A stretch of DNA of 64,000 bases from Arcobacter sp. CECT 8983 (GCF_004118855.1 NZ_PDKF01000004.1:1-64000); one strand, 5' to 3'. Shown: positions 18,396 through 34,172, counted from the stretch's first letter. Made by a program: numbers and translations. Notes: generated from the letters alone by a model not told the origin.

Positions 18396-18566
18396 ATGGG
18401 TAACGGTGTAAGCATCAAAATTGGACTTAAATGTGAGGAGTGTGGTGATATTAACTACACTACTTACAAAAACCCAAAAACTCACACAGAGAAAATGGCG
18501 GTTAAAAAGTATAGTCCAAGATTAAAAAAACATACAATTCACAAAGAAGTTAAGTTAAAGTCGTAA
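18396..18566 (+). CDS. rpmG: 50S ribosomal protein L33
   Basis: This is a 56-residue protein with the L33 signature: [19 protein letters not shown], then [20 protein letters not shown] to the end. One CxxC pair is present. The second zinc half-site of C+ type L33 is only partly kept, with Ser where others have Cys in KKYSPRL. It lies 9 bases after tuf and just before tRNA-Trp, the order seen in many Campylobacterota. Confidence 0.95.
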   Translation: MGNGVSIKIGLKCEECGDINYTTYKNPKTHTEKMAVKKYSPRLKKHTIHKEVKLKS

Positions 18567-18592
18567 GACTTTCTTAACTCTCTTTATCTTAT

Positions 18593-18668
18593 AGGTCAGT
18601 AGCTCCAATGGTAGAGCGCCGGATTCCAAATCCGATGGTTACGGGTTCGAGTCCTGTCTGGCCTGCCA
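18593..18668 (+). tRNA. tRNA-Trp (CCA)
   Basis: A 76-nt cloverleaf with encoded CCA. Acceptor AGGTCAG pairs with CTGGCCT, and loop TTCCAAA gives anticodon CCA. It lies between rpmG and secE. Confidence 0.96.
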
Positions 18669-18741
18669 CGATAAAATTTTTTTAAAAACAGTCGCGACTT
18701 TTTTTAAAAGAATTTTTAAGCTTAAATACTTGGAGTCGATT

Positions 18742-18924
18742 GTGAATAAATTTAAAACATACTATAAAAATGCTAAAGAAGAACTATTCAAAGTAATTTT
18801 CCCTATTAAAGAACAAATCAGATCTGCTTATCTTTCTGTTTTTGTTGTTGTAACAGTTATTACACTGTTTTTAGCATTAATTGACACAATCATGTCTTTA
18901 AGCTTATCAGCTGTAATGAACTAA
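18742..18924 (+). CDS. secE: preprotein translocase subunit SecE
   Basis: SecE is the small essential subunit of the SecYEG channel. The 60-residue form starts at GTG 18742 (MNKFKTYYKNAKEELF), with GGAG 7 bases upstream. A TTG four codons further upstream would consume that GGAG site. There is one amphipathic helix ending in KVIFPIKEQIRSA and one membrane segment (VFVVVTVITLFLALI). It lies directly before nusG, with 9 bases between. Confidence 0.93.
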   Translation: MNKFKTYYKNAKEELFKVIFPIKEQIRSAYLSVFVVVTVITLFLALIDTIMSLSLSAVMN

Positions 18925-18933
18925 GGATAATCA

Positions 18934-19461
18934 ATGGCACAACAATGGTATGCAATACAAACTCACTCAGGTAGTGAATTAGCAGTTAAAAGAGCACTTG
19001 AAAGACTTTCAGAAGAAATGGCAGATGAAAGAATCTCAGAAGTATTAGTTCCAACAGAAGATTTAATTGAAGTAAAAAAAGGTAAGAAAACAATAGTTGA
19101 AAGACCTTTATATCCAGCATATGCTTTTGCTAAAATTGATTTAGATACTGCATTATGGCACAGAATTCAATCTATGCCAAAGGTTGGAAGATTTATTGGT
19201 GAATCAAAAAAACCAACTCCATTATCAAAAAAAGATATTGATGCTATTTTAGATAAAGTACAAAATAGAGCTGCGGCTAAACCAAAAGTTTCATTTGATG
19301 AAGGTGAAACTGTAAGAATAAATGAAGGACCATTTGCAAACTTCAATGGTATTGTTGAAGATTTTGATATGGCATCTGGAATGTTAAAATTAAATGTTTC
19401 TATTTTTGGAAGAAATACTCCAGTAGAGATTACATATACACAAGTAGAGAGAGTAATTTAA
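18934..19461 (+). CDS. nusG: transcription termination/antitermination factor NusG
   Basis: NusG binds RNA polymerase and links it to Rho or the ribosome. It has 175 residues, with an NGN domain starting WYAIQTHSGSE and a C-terminal KOW domain (VRINEGPFANFNGIVEDFD near 127-145). It is in the usual place between secE and rplK. Confidence 0.96.
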   Translation: MAQQWYAIQTHSGSELAVKRALERLSEEMADERISEVLVPTEDLIEVKKGKKTIVERPLYPAYAFAKIDLDTALWHRIQSMPKVGRFIGESKKPTPLSKKDIDAILDKVQNRAAAKPKVSFDEGETVRINEGPFANFNGIVEDFDMASGMLKLNVSIFGRNTPVEITYTQVERVI

Positions 19462-19470
19462 CTCTCTTAT

Positions 19471-19529
19471 TTTAGGCATTAGGCAATAAAACTTCGCTTC
19501 CTTTAGAGTTTTATTCCCTAATGCCTAAA
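19471..19529 (+). promoter_or_regulatory. long stem-loop before rplK
   Basis: Positions 19471-19493 pair with 19507-19529 in 22 of 23 places (one C-C mismatch), around a 13-base loop. It ends 34 bases before the rplK ATG and has no T run after it, so it is more likely a processing site or leader element than a terminator. Confidence 0.6.
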
Positions 19530-19563
19530 TCACATTAAAAACAAAATTTAAAAAGGAATTACG

Positions 19564-19989
19564 ATGGCTAAAAAAGTAGAAGGTTTACTTAAACTTCAAA
19601 TACCAGCTGGTGCTGCAAATCCATCACCTCCTGTTGGTCCTGCATTAGGTCAAAGAGGTATTAATATTATGGAATTTTGTAAAGCATTCAATGAAAAAAC
19701 AAAAGATAAAGGTGGATTTACAATTCCTGTAGAAATCACTGTATATTCTGATAAAAGTTTCACGTTTGTTACAAAACAACCACCAATGACAGATTTAATT
19801 AAAAAGGTTTCTGGAATCAAAAAAGGTTCTGATAATCCATTAAAAAATAAAATTGGAAAATTAACGAAAGATCAAGTACTTGAAATCGTTGATATGAAAA
19901 TTGCAGATTTAAATACTGATGATAAAGAACAAGCTTCAAAAATTGTTGCAGGTTCAGCAAGATCAATGGGTATTGAAGTTGAATTATAA
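19564..19989 (+). CDS. rplK: 50S ribosomal protein L11
   Basis: L11 forms part of the GTPase-associated center of the large subunit. It has 141 residues, with the proline-rich hinge [19 protein letters not shown] near the N-terminus and the rRNA-binding C-terminal domain. It has the usual length and gene order, with an AAAGGA ribosome binding site. Confidence 0.97.
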   Translation: MAKKVEGLLKLQIPAGAANPSPPVGPALGQRGINIMEFCKAFNEKTKDKGGFTIPVEITVYSDKSFTFVTKQPPMTDLIKKVSGIKKGSDNPLKNKIGKLTKDQVLEIVDMKIADLNTDDKEQASKIVAGSARSMGIEVEL

Positions 19990-20061
19990 TTCAACAAAAC
20001 AAGCCTGACCACTGGCTTTAAATAGCGGTAGCAAAAAAATATAAAAATTGCGGAGAAAAAA

Positions 20062-20763
20062 ATGGCAAAAAAAGTTTCAAAAAGATTTAAAGCATTATCT
20101 GAAAAAATTGAAAATAGAAATTATTCATTAGCAGAAGGTTGTTCTTTAGTAAAAGAATTAAAATCTGCTAAATTTGATGAGTCAGTAGAAGTTGCGCTTA
20201 ACTTAAATGTTGACCCAAGACATGCTGACCAAATGATCAGAGGTGCTGTTGTACTTCCAAATGGTACTGGTAAAACTGTTAGAGTAGCAGTATTTGCAAA
20301 AGGTGCTAAAGTAGACGAAGCAAAAGCTGCAGGTGCAGATATCGTTGGTAATGATGATTTAGTAGAAACTGTACAAGGTGGAGAAATTAACTTTGATGTT
20401 TTAATTGCAACTCCAGATTGTATGGGACTAGTTGGTAAACTAGGTAGAATTTTAGGACCAAAAGGTTTAATGCCAAATCCTAAAACAGGAACTGTTACTA
20501 TGGACGTAACTAAAGCAGTTAATGATGCTAAAGGTGGTCAAGTAGCATATAGAGTTGATAAAAAAGGTAACATGCAAGCAGCTGTTGGTAAAGTATCATT
20601 CTCTGAAGAAGCTATTAAAGAAAATATTGAAGCATTCGTTGCAGCAATTAATAAAGCAAAACCTGCATCAGCAAAAGGTAAATATATTACTACTGCAGCT
20701 GTATCTTTAACTATGTCTCCATCTATCAAACTTGATACATTAGAGATTATGGATATTAAATAA
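20062..20763 (+). CDS. rplA: 50S ribosomal protein L1
   Basis: L1 forms the L1 stalk and in many bacteria represses its own operon by binding the leader mRNA. It has 233 residues, with [12 protein letters not shown] near 50 and [18 protein letters not shown] near 130. Its stop codon lies inside a 9-bp hairpin (20758-20779). Confidence 0.97.
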   Translation: MAKKVSKRFKALSEKIENRNYSLAEGCSLVKELKSAKFDESVEVALNLNVDPRHADQMIRGAVVLPNGTGKTVRVAVFAKGAKVDEAKAAGADIVGNDDLVETVQGGEINFDVLIATPDCMGLVGKLGRILGPKGLMPNPKTGTVTMDVTKAVNDAKGGQVAYRVDKKGNMQAAVGKVSFSEEAIKENIEAFVAAINKAKPASAKGKYITTAAVSLTMSPSIKLDTLEIMDIK

Positions 20764-20779
20764 GGATTTTTCCTTATTT
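20758..20779 (+). other. hairpin over the rplA stop codon
   Basis: A 9-bp perfect stem with a TTTT loop encloses the TAA of rplA. No T run follows. The stem arms are repeated in the next hairpin, so alternative pairings are possible. Confidence 0.55.
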
Positions 20780-20827
20780 AATAACATTCAATAATAAGGA
20801 TTTTGATCCTTATGTTTGAGTGTTATT
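20780..20827 (+). other. second hairpin between rplA and rplJ
   Basis: An outer 12-bp stem (20780-20791 with 20816-20827, one G-T pair) and an inner 8-bp stem (20794-20801 with 20806-20813) form a stable hairpin upstream of the L10 leader. Confidence 0.6.
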
Positions 20828-20849
20828 TCAAAGCACTGATATAAAACTA

Positions 20850-20905
20850 AAGACAGCTGGTAAGGAACTTCCTCGTTCCTTGTAAATCCCGCCGAAGTCG
20901 ATGTT
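20850..20905 (+). promoter_or_regulatory. ribosomal protein L10 leader
   Basis: The segment has the L10 leader consensus: AGACAGCTGG, an internal hairpin (20862-20868 with 20875-20881) and TAAATCCCGCCGAAG. In known cases the L10(L12)4 complex binds here and represses translation of rplJ-rplL. The rplJ start lies 22 bases after it. Identification is by recall of the motif, not by a covariance search. Confidence 0.78.
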
Positions 20906-20927
20906 TTGAAGGGAGGAAAAAACAAGA

Positions 20928-21416
20928 ATGACTAAAGCACAAAAATCAGAAGTTATTGATTTTTTAACTGGTGAATTTAAAGAGTCTCAAGCAATCGTTG
21001 TATGTGATTACAAAGGACTTTCTCACAAAGAGTTAGAATCTTTAAGAAAAGATGCTAAAGAAAATGGAACAAAAGTTCAAGTTGCAAAAAACTCTTTAGT
21101 TACTATCGCAGTTAAAAATGCAGAGTTAGGTGACATTGAATTAAATGGAACTAATATTTTCTTATGGTCTGAAGATCAAATCTCTGCTTGTAAAGTTGCT
21201 GATAAATTTGCTACTGCAAATAAAGATAAGTTCGAAATTAAGTCTGGTATTATTGAAGGTCAAATTGCTGATCTTGCAACTGTTAATGCATTTGCTAAAT
21301 TACCATCTAGAGATGAACTTCTTGGTATGCTTGCAGCTACATGGATGGCTCCAGTTACTAACTTTACAATCGGGCTTGATGCTCTTAGAAAGAAAAAAGA
21401 AGAAGAGGCTGCATAA
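20928..21416 (+). CDS. rplJ: 50S ribosomal protein L10
   Basis: L10 anchors the L7/L12 stalk to the ribosome. It has 162 residues, starting MTKAQKSEVIDFLTGEFK, with a central CDYKGLSHKELESLR segment and a C-terminal helix for L12 dimers. A GGGAGG site precedes the ATG, and an L10 leader stands upstream, which suggests autogenous control. Confidence 0.97.
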   Translation: MTKAQKSEVIDFLTGEFKESQAIVVCDYKGLSHKELESLRKDAKENGTKVQVAKNSLVTIAVKNAELGDIELNGTNIFLWSEDQISACKVADKFATANKDKFEIKSGIIEGQIADLATVNAFAKLPSRDELLGMLAATWMAPVTNFTIGLDALRKKKEEEAA

Positions 21417-21525
21417 TTGACCCCGCAATGAGCGAGGACAATAACTATTATGTAGAGTGAATAATTGTTGGTTTGTAAAGCAAACTATTAATAAAAATTA
21501 AAAGAAAATTATAAGGAACAAAGAA

Positions 21526-21900
21526 ATGGCAATTTCTAAAGAAGACGTATTAGAGTATATCTCTGGTTTATCTGTATTAGAGTTATCTGAATTAGTTAAA
21601 GAATTCGAAGAAAAATTTGGTGTATCTGCACAACCTGTAGCTGTAGCTGGTGCTGTAGCTGGTGGAGCTGCTGAAGCTGCTGAAGAGCAAACTGAATTTA
21701 ACGTAGTATTAGCTGACGCTGGTGCTAAGAAAATTAATGTTATTAAAGTAATTAGAGCATTAACTGGTCTTGGATTAAAAGAAGCTAAAGCAATGGCTGA
21801 AGAAGCTGGTGCAATCGTTAAAGAAGGTGTTTCTAAAGAAGACGCTGAAGCTGCAAAAGCTGAATTAGAAGGTGCTGGAGCATCTGTAGAATTAAAATAA
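21526..21900 (+). CDS. rplL: 50S ribosomal protein L7/L12
   Basis: This stalk protein recruits translation factors. It has 124 residues, with an N-terminal dimerisation domain, a hinge rich in Ala and Gly ([16 protein letters not shown]), and the conserved C-terminal domain ([19 protein letters not shown]). A spacer of about 110 bases separates it from rplJ, and a terminator-like hairpin begins at its stop codon. Confidence 0.97.
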   Translation: MAISKEDVLEYISGLSVLELSELVKEFEEKFGVSAQPVAVAGAVAGGAAEAAEEQTEFNVVLADAGAKKINVIKVIRALTGLGLKEAKAMAEEAGAIVKEGVSKEDAEAAKAELEGAGASVELK

Positions 21901-21920
21901 TTACTAGAAAGTAATTTTTT
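21899..21920 (+). terminator. attenuator after rplL
   Basis: A 7-bp stem (21899-21905 with 21910-21916) followed by a T run lies right at the end of rplL. By position it would partly terminate transcription before rpoB, as known in other bacteria. Confidence 0.65.
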
Positions 21921-21925
21921 ACCTG

Positions 21926-21952
21926 TATACAAGGCTATAAAAGCCTTGTATA
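21926..21952 (+). other. perfect 11-bp hairpin between rplL and rpoB
   Basis: An 11-bp perfect stem with a 5-base loop. No T run follows. It could be an mRNA processing or stability element. Confidence 0.55.
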
Positions 21953-21957
21953 AGATT

Positions 21958-22019
21958 AGCATCTTTGAAGGTTAAGGTTAGAATTTTAAGGAATTTTAAC
22001 CCTATCCTTTAAGGATGCT
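21958..22019 (+). other. long hairpin upstream of rpoB
   Basis: Positions 21958-21971 pair with 22006-22019 over 14 bp with two G-U pairs, and the interior can pair further. It resembles an RNase III-type processing stem by position, which is inference. Confidence 0.55.
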
Positions 22020-22049
22020 TTTGCGCTTTATACACAAAGCTAAAAGTAA

Positions 22050-30750
<8,701 letters not shown>

Positions 30751-30756
30751 ACCAAA

Positions 30757-30772
30757 TAGGGCTTTTGCCCTA
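30757..30772 (+). terminator. weak hairpin after rpoC
   Basis: A 6-bp GC-rich stem with a TTTT loop. It lacks a T run after it, so it may not stop transcription into the following gene. Confidence 0.35.
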
Positions 30773-30785
30773 ATGGTATATAAAG

Positions 30786-31175
30786 ATGGATATACTTTCA
30801 CTTTTTTTCATTTTTGTAGCCATTGAACTTTTTGAAACAAACTGGCAAAAATCAGATTCTATACATGGAATCTTACTTAATAACTATAAAGTATATAGAT
30901 ACAACATTTTCTTATTTTTCTTATTAAACTTTAGTTTTATTTATTCAATTTTTTTAGTAATATATTTACAAAATAACTCATTTTGGATGTTAAGTATTGT
31001 AGGTATAAAGTTTTTAGATATCGCATTTAAACTAAATATTATGTCAAGAATCAATAGTGATACACCTTTAGAAAATATTATGCCTAATATTAAAGTAGGT
31101 TTATTATTTAGATATGCAAATGTAATAATTTATCCAATTACTTTTTTATTTGCTACAAATTATTTTATTTTTTAA
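30786..31175 (+). CDS. small integral membrane protein of unknown function
   Basis: A 129-residue hydrophobic protein that I do not recognise. Four membrane segments are likely, around residues 1-17, 38-60, 65-82 and 108-127. A polar loop follows the third (SRINSDTPLENIMPN). It starts 35 bases after rpoC, with only a weak hairpin between, so it may be read from the rpoC transcript. It has no clear ribosome binding site. Confidence 0.65.
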   Translation: MDILSLFFIFVAIELFETNWQKSDSIHGILLNNYKVYRYNIFLFFLLNFSFIYSIFLVIYLQNNSFWMLSIVGIKFLDIAFKLNIMSRINSDTPLENIMPNIKVGLLFRYANVIIYPITFLFATNYFIF

Positions 31176-31211
31176 AATTGATAATCACTATTAATTAAAT
31201 TTAAGAATAAT

Positions 31212-31937
31212 ATGGATATTATTTTATCCATGAATACACAAGAATTTAAATACCTTATAAAAAATGCAAAATATAAAACAAAGTACGAACCAATAATCTC
31301 TTCCATAGATGATTCTATCTACGCATATGAAGCACTTTCAAAATTTGAAATTAAACAAGATGTAATTAGTACAGAGGAAATATTTAGAAAACTGCATCAT
31401 AATAATATGCTTTTCTTTGAACTTGAAAGAAGAAATAAAGAGTTACAAGTTGAATGTTTTGATATGGATAAAAAATTATTTCTAAACTTTGATGCTGATA
31501 TTGTTAATACAATTGAGCAAAAAGAGTATTGGGAGAATTTTTTAAGTCCACATAAAAAAGATGTAGTAGTAGAAATAACTGAAAATGGAAGTGATGATGA
31601 AAAGAGTGCAGAAATAATAAGACAATTTAGTCAATGGCTAAAAAATAAAGATATTGACTCTGCACTAGATGATTTTGGACAAGACGGATCAATGTTTTCT
31701 TTCTTTTTAATGGGACAAAGTAAATATATTAAAATTGATAAATCCTTTTTAAGACAAATAGCTTCAAATAAAAACTATATTTACTATTTAGAAGGATTAT
31801 TAAAAACTATCAGTAGAAATGGGCAGAAGTCTATTATTGAAGGTATAGAAACAAAATATGATTATCAATTGGCAAAAAAACTAGAGTGTGACTATATGCA
31901 GGGTTACTACTTTAATCATTTAGTAATCATAAAATGA
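31212..31937 (+). CDS. EAL-domain protein, c-di-GMP phosphodiesterase candidate
   Basis: The 241-residue protein is a bare EAL domain with no sensor or membrane part. The expected ligands and catalytic positions are all visible: Glu in YEALSKF, Asn in LNFDADIV, Glu in VEITENG, Asp-Asp in LDDFGQDG, Lys in IKIDKSF, Glu in IEGIET and Gln in MQGYYF. The EALLR motif has become EALSK, and loop 6 (normally DDFGTGYSS) is altered, so activity against c-di-GMP is uncertain. Start at 31212 is chosen. An in-frame ATG at 31230 is possible. Confidence 0.8.
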   Translation: MDIILSMNTQEFKYLIKNAKYKTKYEPIISSIDDSIYAYEALSKFEIKQDVISTEEIFRKLHHNNMLFFELERRNKELQVECFDMDKKLFLNFDADIVNTIEQKEYWENFLSPHKKDVVVEITENGSDDEKSAEIIRQFSQWLKNKDIDSALDDFGQDGSMFSFFLMGQSKYIKIDKSFLRQIASNKNYIYYLEGLLKTISRNGQKSIIEGIETKYDYQLAKKLECDYMQGYYFNHLVIIK

Positions 31938-31964
31938 TATACTTTTAAAAAAGAAGGAGTCCAA

Positions 31965-32252
31965 ATGCAATACTTAGTAATAGCATATGATAATGAAGGT
32001 GCATTAGAAAAAAGACTTGAAGTAAGAGATGCTCATATTGAAGGTACAAAAAAATTAATGGCTGAGGGGAAAGTAATTAAAGCTGGTGCTTTAATTGAAG
32101 AAGATCAAATGGTAGGTTCAACTTTATATGTTGATTTTGAAAATGATGATGAAATCAATGAATGGCTTTCAAATGAGCCATACGTACAAAATGGCGTATG
32201 GAATATGGAAGAGTTCCAAATCGTACCTGTAAAACTACTTCCAAACGCATAA
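31965..32252 (+). CDS. YciI-like protein
   Basis: A 95-residue protein of the YciI/ferredoxin-like dimeric fold family. It has MQYLVIAYDNEGALEKRLEVR, with the family His in RDAHIEGTKKL, then GALIEEDQMVGSTLYVDF and EWLSNEPYVQNGVW. Biochemical role of the family is mostly unknown. An AAGGAG site precedes the ATG. A GC-containing hairpin follows. Confidence 0.85.
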   Translation: MQYLVIAYDNEGALEKRLEVRDAHIEGTKKLMAEGKVIKAGALIEEDQMVGSTLYVDFENDDEINEWLSNEPYVQNGVWNMEEFQIVPVKLLPNA

Positions 32253-32267
32253 TAATATTTCCAAAAA

Positions 32268-32296
32268 AAGCCCATAAACTCTTATAATATGGGCTT
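32268..32296. terminator. hairpin terminator after the YciI gene
   Basis: A 9-bp stem (32268-32276 with 32288-32296) is preceded by an A run. It marks the end of the conserved region and the left edge of the accessory scar. Confidence 0.55.
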
Positions 32297-32409
32297 ACTT
32301 TAATCCAAATCTTTCCATTAATTTTCGATTCTTTTTATATTATTCACAGTTTTTTAACGGTACTATGTACGGTACTGAAGAAATATTAAAAAGTGAGTAC
32401 CGTAATAAA

Positions 32410-32487
32410 ATGGCAAGAACCGTTAAACTCCCTAGATTATACGCAACTTAAAAATGCTATAAAATGAACTCGTATGTTAATATCCTT
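32410..32487 (+). pseudogene. N-terminal remnant of a tyrosine integrase
   Basis: A 13-codon open frame reads MARTVKLPRLYAT and stops. A neighbouring frame continues TQLKNAIK. Together these resemble the N-terminus of phage/island integrases of the P4 type (MARTVKPL, then TQLKNAK), broken by small deletions. Short repeats of ACGGTACT lie just upstream (32357-32377), as expected near an attachment site. The matching C-terminal piece lies at 33236-33550. Confidence 0.55.
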
Positions 32488-32562
32488 TATTCTCTTCCCA
32501 CTCTAAATTAATTTATTAAAGGTGTAATATAATATTATTTTAAATTAGAAAAAGGCAAAAAA

Positions 32563-33147
32563 TTGGGTATAAATAAGCTTGATAAGAAAAGAAGGATTAT
32601 AGATATAATAAAGTTTGCTATTATTTGTGTAATAGTTTTTTCTTTTTTATTATTATTTTTTCCTTCAAAAATTTTAGTAGTGTTTTCTTTTATTTTAATA
32701 TGTTTATTTAGTTTAATTTCTCTTTTTTATTATTCTTATCGTGCAAATGAAGATGATAGAAAAATAATTATTGATATGTGGAAAATTTATTATTCATTTA
32801 TTTTTGTATTTATAACTACTTTATTTGCTTTATTGGGTTATGGGCTGGATAAAAGTATTGATATGCAAAAAAATAAAATTGATTATTTGGTGAGTGTAAA
32901 GAAAAAAAAAGAAGCAGAAAAAATATATCAAGATTATTTAGAAACGAATGAAATTATTATTAATCTTTTTTCTCCTCTAACAATAGTAGAATTCTTTGAA
33001 GAAAGAAATTTTTCGTCATCTAGTAATAATAAAGAAAATAATGCTTATATATTTTGGTATATAAATTTTTTATGTTTATTAATAAGTTTAATGACTTTAA
33101 TTCTATTTTTAAGAGCTATAGTTGAATTTAATGAGTTTAAGAAATAA
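32563..33147 (+). CDS. membrane protein of unknown function inside an integrase scar
   Basis: A 194-residue protein with a TTG start. Membrane segments are likely around residues 14-32, 36-55, 73-92 and 165-186. Between the third and fourth lies a charged, helical loop with KKKKEAEKIYQDYLETNE. I do not recognise the family. It lies between the N- and C-terminal remnants of an integrase, so it arrived with, or replaced, the middle of that gene. The codons are extremely AT-rich. A role is unknown. Confidence 0.6.
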   Translation: MGINKLDKKRRIIDIIKFAIICVIVFSFLLLFFPSKILVVFSFILICLFSLISLFYYSYRANEDDRKIIIDMWKIYYSFIFVFITTLFALLGYGLDKSIDMQKNKIDYLVSVKKKKEAEKIYQDYLETNEIIINLFSPLTIVEFFEERNFSSSSNNKENNAYIFWYINFLCLLISLMTLILFLRAIVEFNEFKK

Positions 33148-33196
33148 AAGAATTAAATGTACATAAAATTGAATATAGAATTTGTGTCTTTTCCTT

Positions 33197-33204
33197 CCCC
33201 CCCC
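33197..33204. repeat. C8 homopolymer tract
   Basis: Eight consecutive C stand in very AT-rich DNA (TTCCTT before, TTCTCT after). In Campylobacterota, long G/C runs often vary in length by slipped-strand mispairing. This one lies between the 194-residue ORF and the integrase remnant. Confidence 0.7.
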
Positions 33205-33235
33205 TTCTCTAACTTATAAAAGAGATAAAATCATA

Positions 33236-33550
33236 TTTAAGACTAAAAGGAAATCTGTATTTTCTTCTCCTCAAAAAAGTAATAGAGGTGTCTCAGGTGT
33301 AACTCTAAGTAATACATTAGTAAGACTTGGATATTAAAATAGGCATATTGTGCATGGCTTTAGAAGTATGTTCTCTACTACTGCGCATAATTTTTATAAA
33401 GAACATGGTTTTCATTCTGATAGTATAGAAGCTTGTTTATCTCATAAAGAAAAAGTTTAATATAATAGAGAATCAAAGTTTAAGTACTTTGAAGAGAAGA
33501 GGGAGCTTATTCAGTGGTATGCAGATTGGTTGGATAAACTCCTCTGTTAA
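33236..33550 (+). pseudogene. C-terminal remnant of a tyrosine integrase
   Basis: One reading frame runs through 33236-33550 with two internal TAA codons. It reads like the catalytic half of a tyrosine recombinase: VFSSPQKSNRGVSGVTLSNT, RLGY, then HGFRSMFSTTAHN (the H-x-x-R box), LSHKEKV and YNRESKFKYFEEKR with the nucleophile Tyr position, ending IQWYADWLDKL. The stops fall after RLGY and after HKEKV. It is a dead gene, the partner of the fragment at 32410. Confidence 0.82.
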
Positions 33551-33568
33551 GATAACTAAAAAGTTATA

Positions 33569-33706
33569 TTAATCTTCATCTTCATCATGATTATAATCAT
33601 CATAGGCATCATTGTTGTCATTATGAGCATCAGCCCAATCATCCATATCTGCATCATTGTTTGGATTATTTATATCACTCCATAAATCATTATAGTCTCT
33701 AGACAT
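33569..33706 (-). CDS. 45-residue Asp/Asn-rich acidic protein
   Basis: A small ORF starting MSRDYNDLWSDINN, then mostly Asp, Asn, Tyr and Trp, and ending DEDED. It has a clear AAAGGA site 6 bases before the ATG, so it is probably made. It lies 17 bases after the HicA-like gene on the same strand. The very acidic composition resembles DNA-mimic or antitoxin-like proteins, but that is only suggestive. I do not recognise the family. Confidence 0.6.
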   Translation of the reverse strand: MSRDYNDLWSDINNPNNDADMDDWADAHNDNNDAYDDYNHDEDED

Positions 33707-33723
33707 TCTTTTTCCTTTTATAT

Positions 33724-33954
33724 TTAATTGATATAGTTGATAAACTCTATTTTTGAAACGTTGATATTCTTTAATATGCTATAGAGTAAACCTAACTTTA
33801 CTAACTTCTTCTTATCCACTGGAATAATTAATATCTTTTTATTTTCTTGCTTATAGACTCTGTGATTACCCTTGTTTAATCTTTCAAACTTATAACCAAT
33901 TGAATTTACATATGATATTAACTCTTTTTCAGTTAAATTAGATTTAGAAACCAT
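33724..33954 (-). CDS. HicA-like toxin family protein
   Basis: A 76-residue protein with the double-stranded RNA-binding fold pattern of HicA mRNA interferases. It has TEKELISYVNSIGYKFE, then KGNHRVYK in place of the usual GSH box with the catalytic His kept, then LIIPVDKKKLVKLGLLYSIL. HicA cleaves mRNA and is normally paired with HicB. No HicB-like gene lies next to it. Its start overlaps the end of the broken small ORF upstream (TAATG) and it is followed by a 45-residue acidic ORF. Confidence 0.72.
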   Translation of the reverse strand: MVSKSNLTEKELISYVNSIGYKFERLNKGNHRVYKQENKKILIIPVDKKKLVKLGLLYSILKNINVSKIEFINYIN

Positions 33955-34093
33955 TATTTTCCTTTTGAACCTTTTGGGTTATTAGGATTCAATTGAGATC
34001 TCCTATTTCTATGTACTTTTGAATAAACACTATGTGTGCGTTAGTATCTTTATTTGAATTTGCTTAATTTCCTTTATGGTTATTGTTTGTCAT
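33954..34093 (-). pseudogene. frameshifted small basic ORF upstream of hicA
   Basis: A very strong AAGGAGG site precedes an ATG at 34093, but the frame (MTNNNHKGN) stops after 9 codons. A different frame then stays open and reads THSVYSKVHRNRRSQ, then LNPNNPKGSKGK, ending in a TAA that overlaps the hicA ATG by one base. The most simple reading is a small basic protein broken by a stop and a frameshift. Programmed frameshifting cannot be excluded. Confidence 0.5.
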
Positions 34094-34172
34094 ATCTTCC
34101 TCCTTAAAAATTTAATTGAAATTGTGTCACAATATGTTAATTTAAGATAGGAATTAGGCTGGACAACTTTTT

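Noticed and set aside
18730-18741. TTG start for secE at 18730
   Set aside because: The GGAG inside these bases serves as the ribosome binding site of the GTG at 18742, and the shorter product matches the family.
21498-21962. Long open frame on the minus strand opposite rplL
   Set aside because: It lies over the clear rplL gene, is low in complexity (Ala/Ser-rich) and has no ribosome binding site. It is a mirror of rplL codon usage.
32253-32562. tRNA attachment site for the integrase remnant
   Set aside because: No tRNA or tmRNA end is visible next to the remnant, only short ACGGTACT repeats. A real att site cannot be set from one genome.
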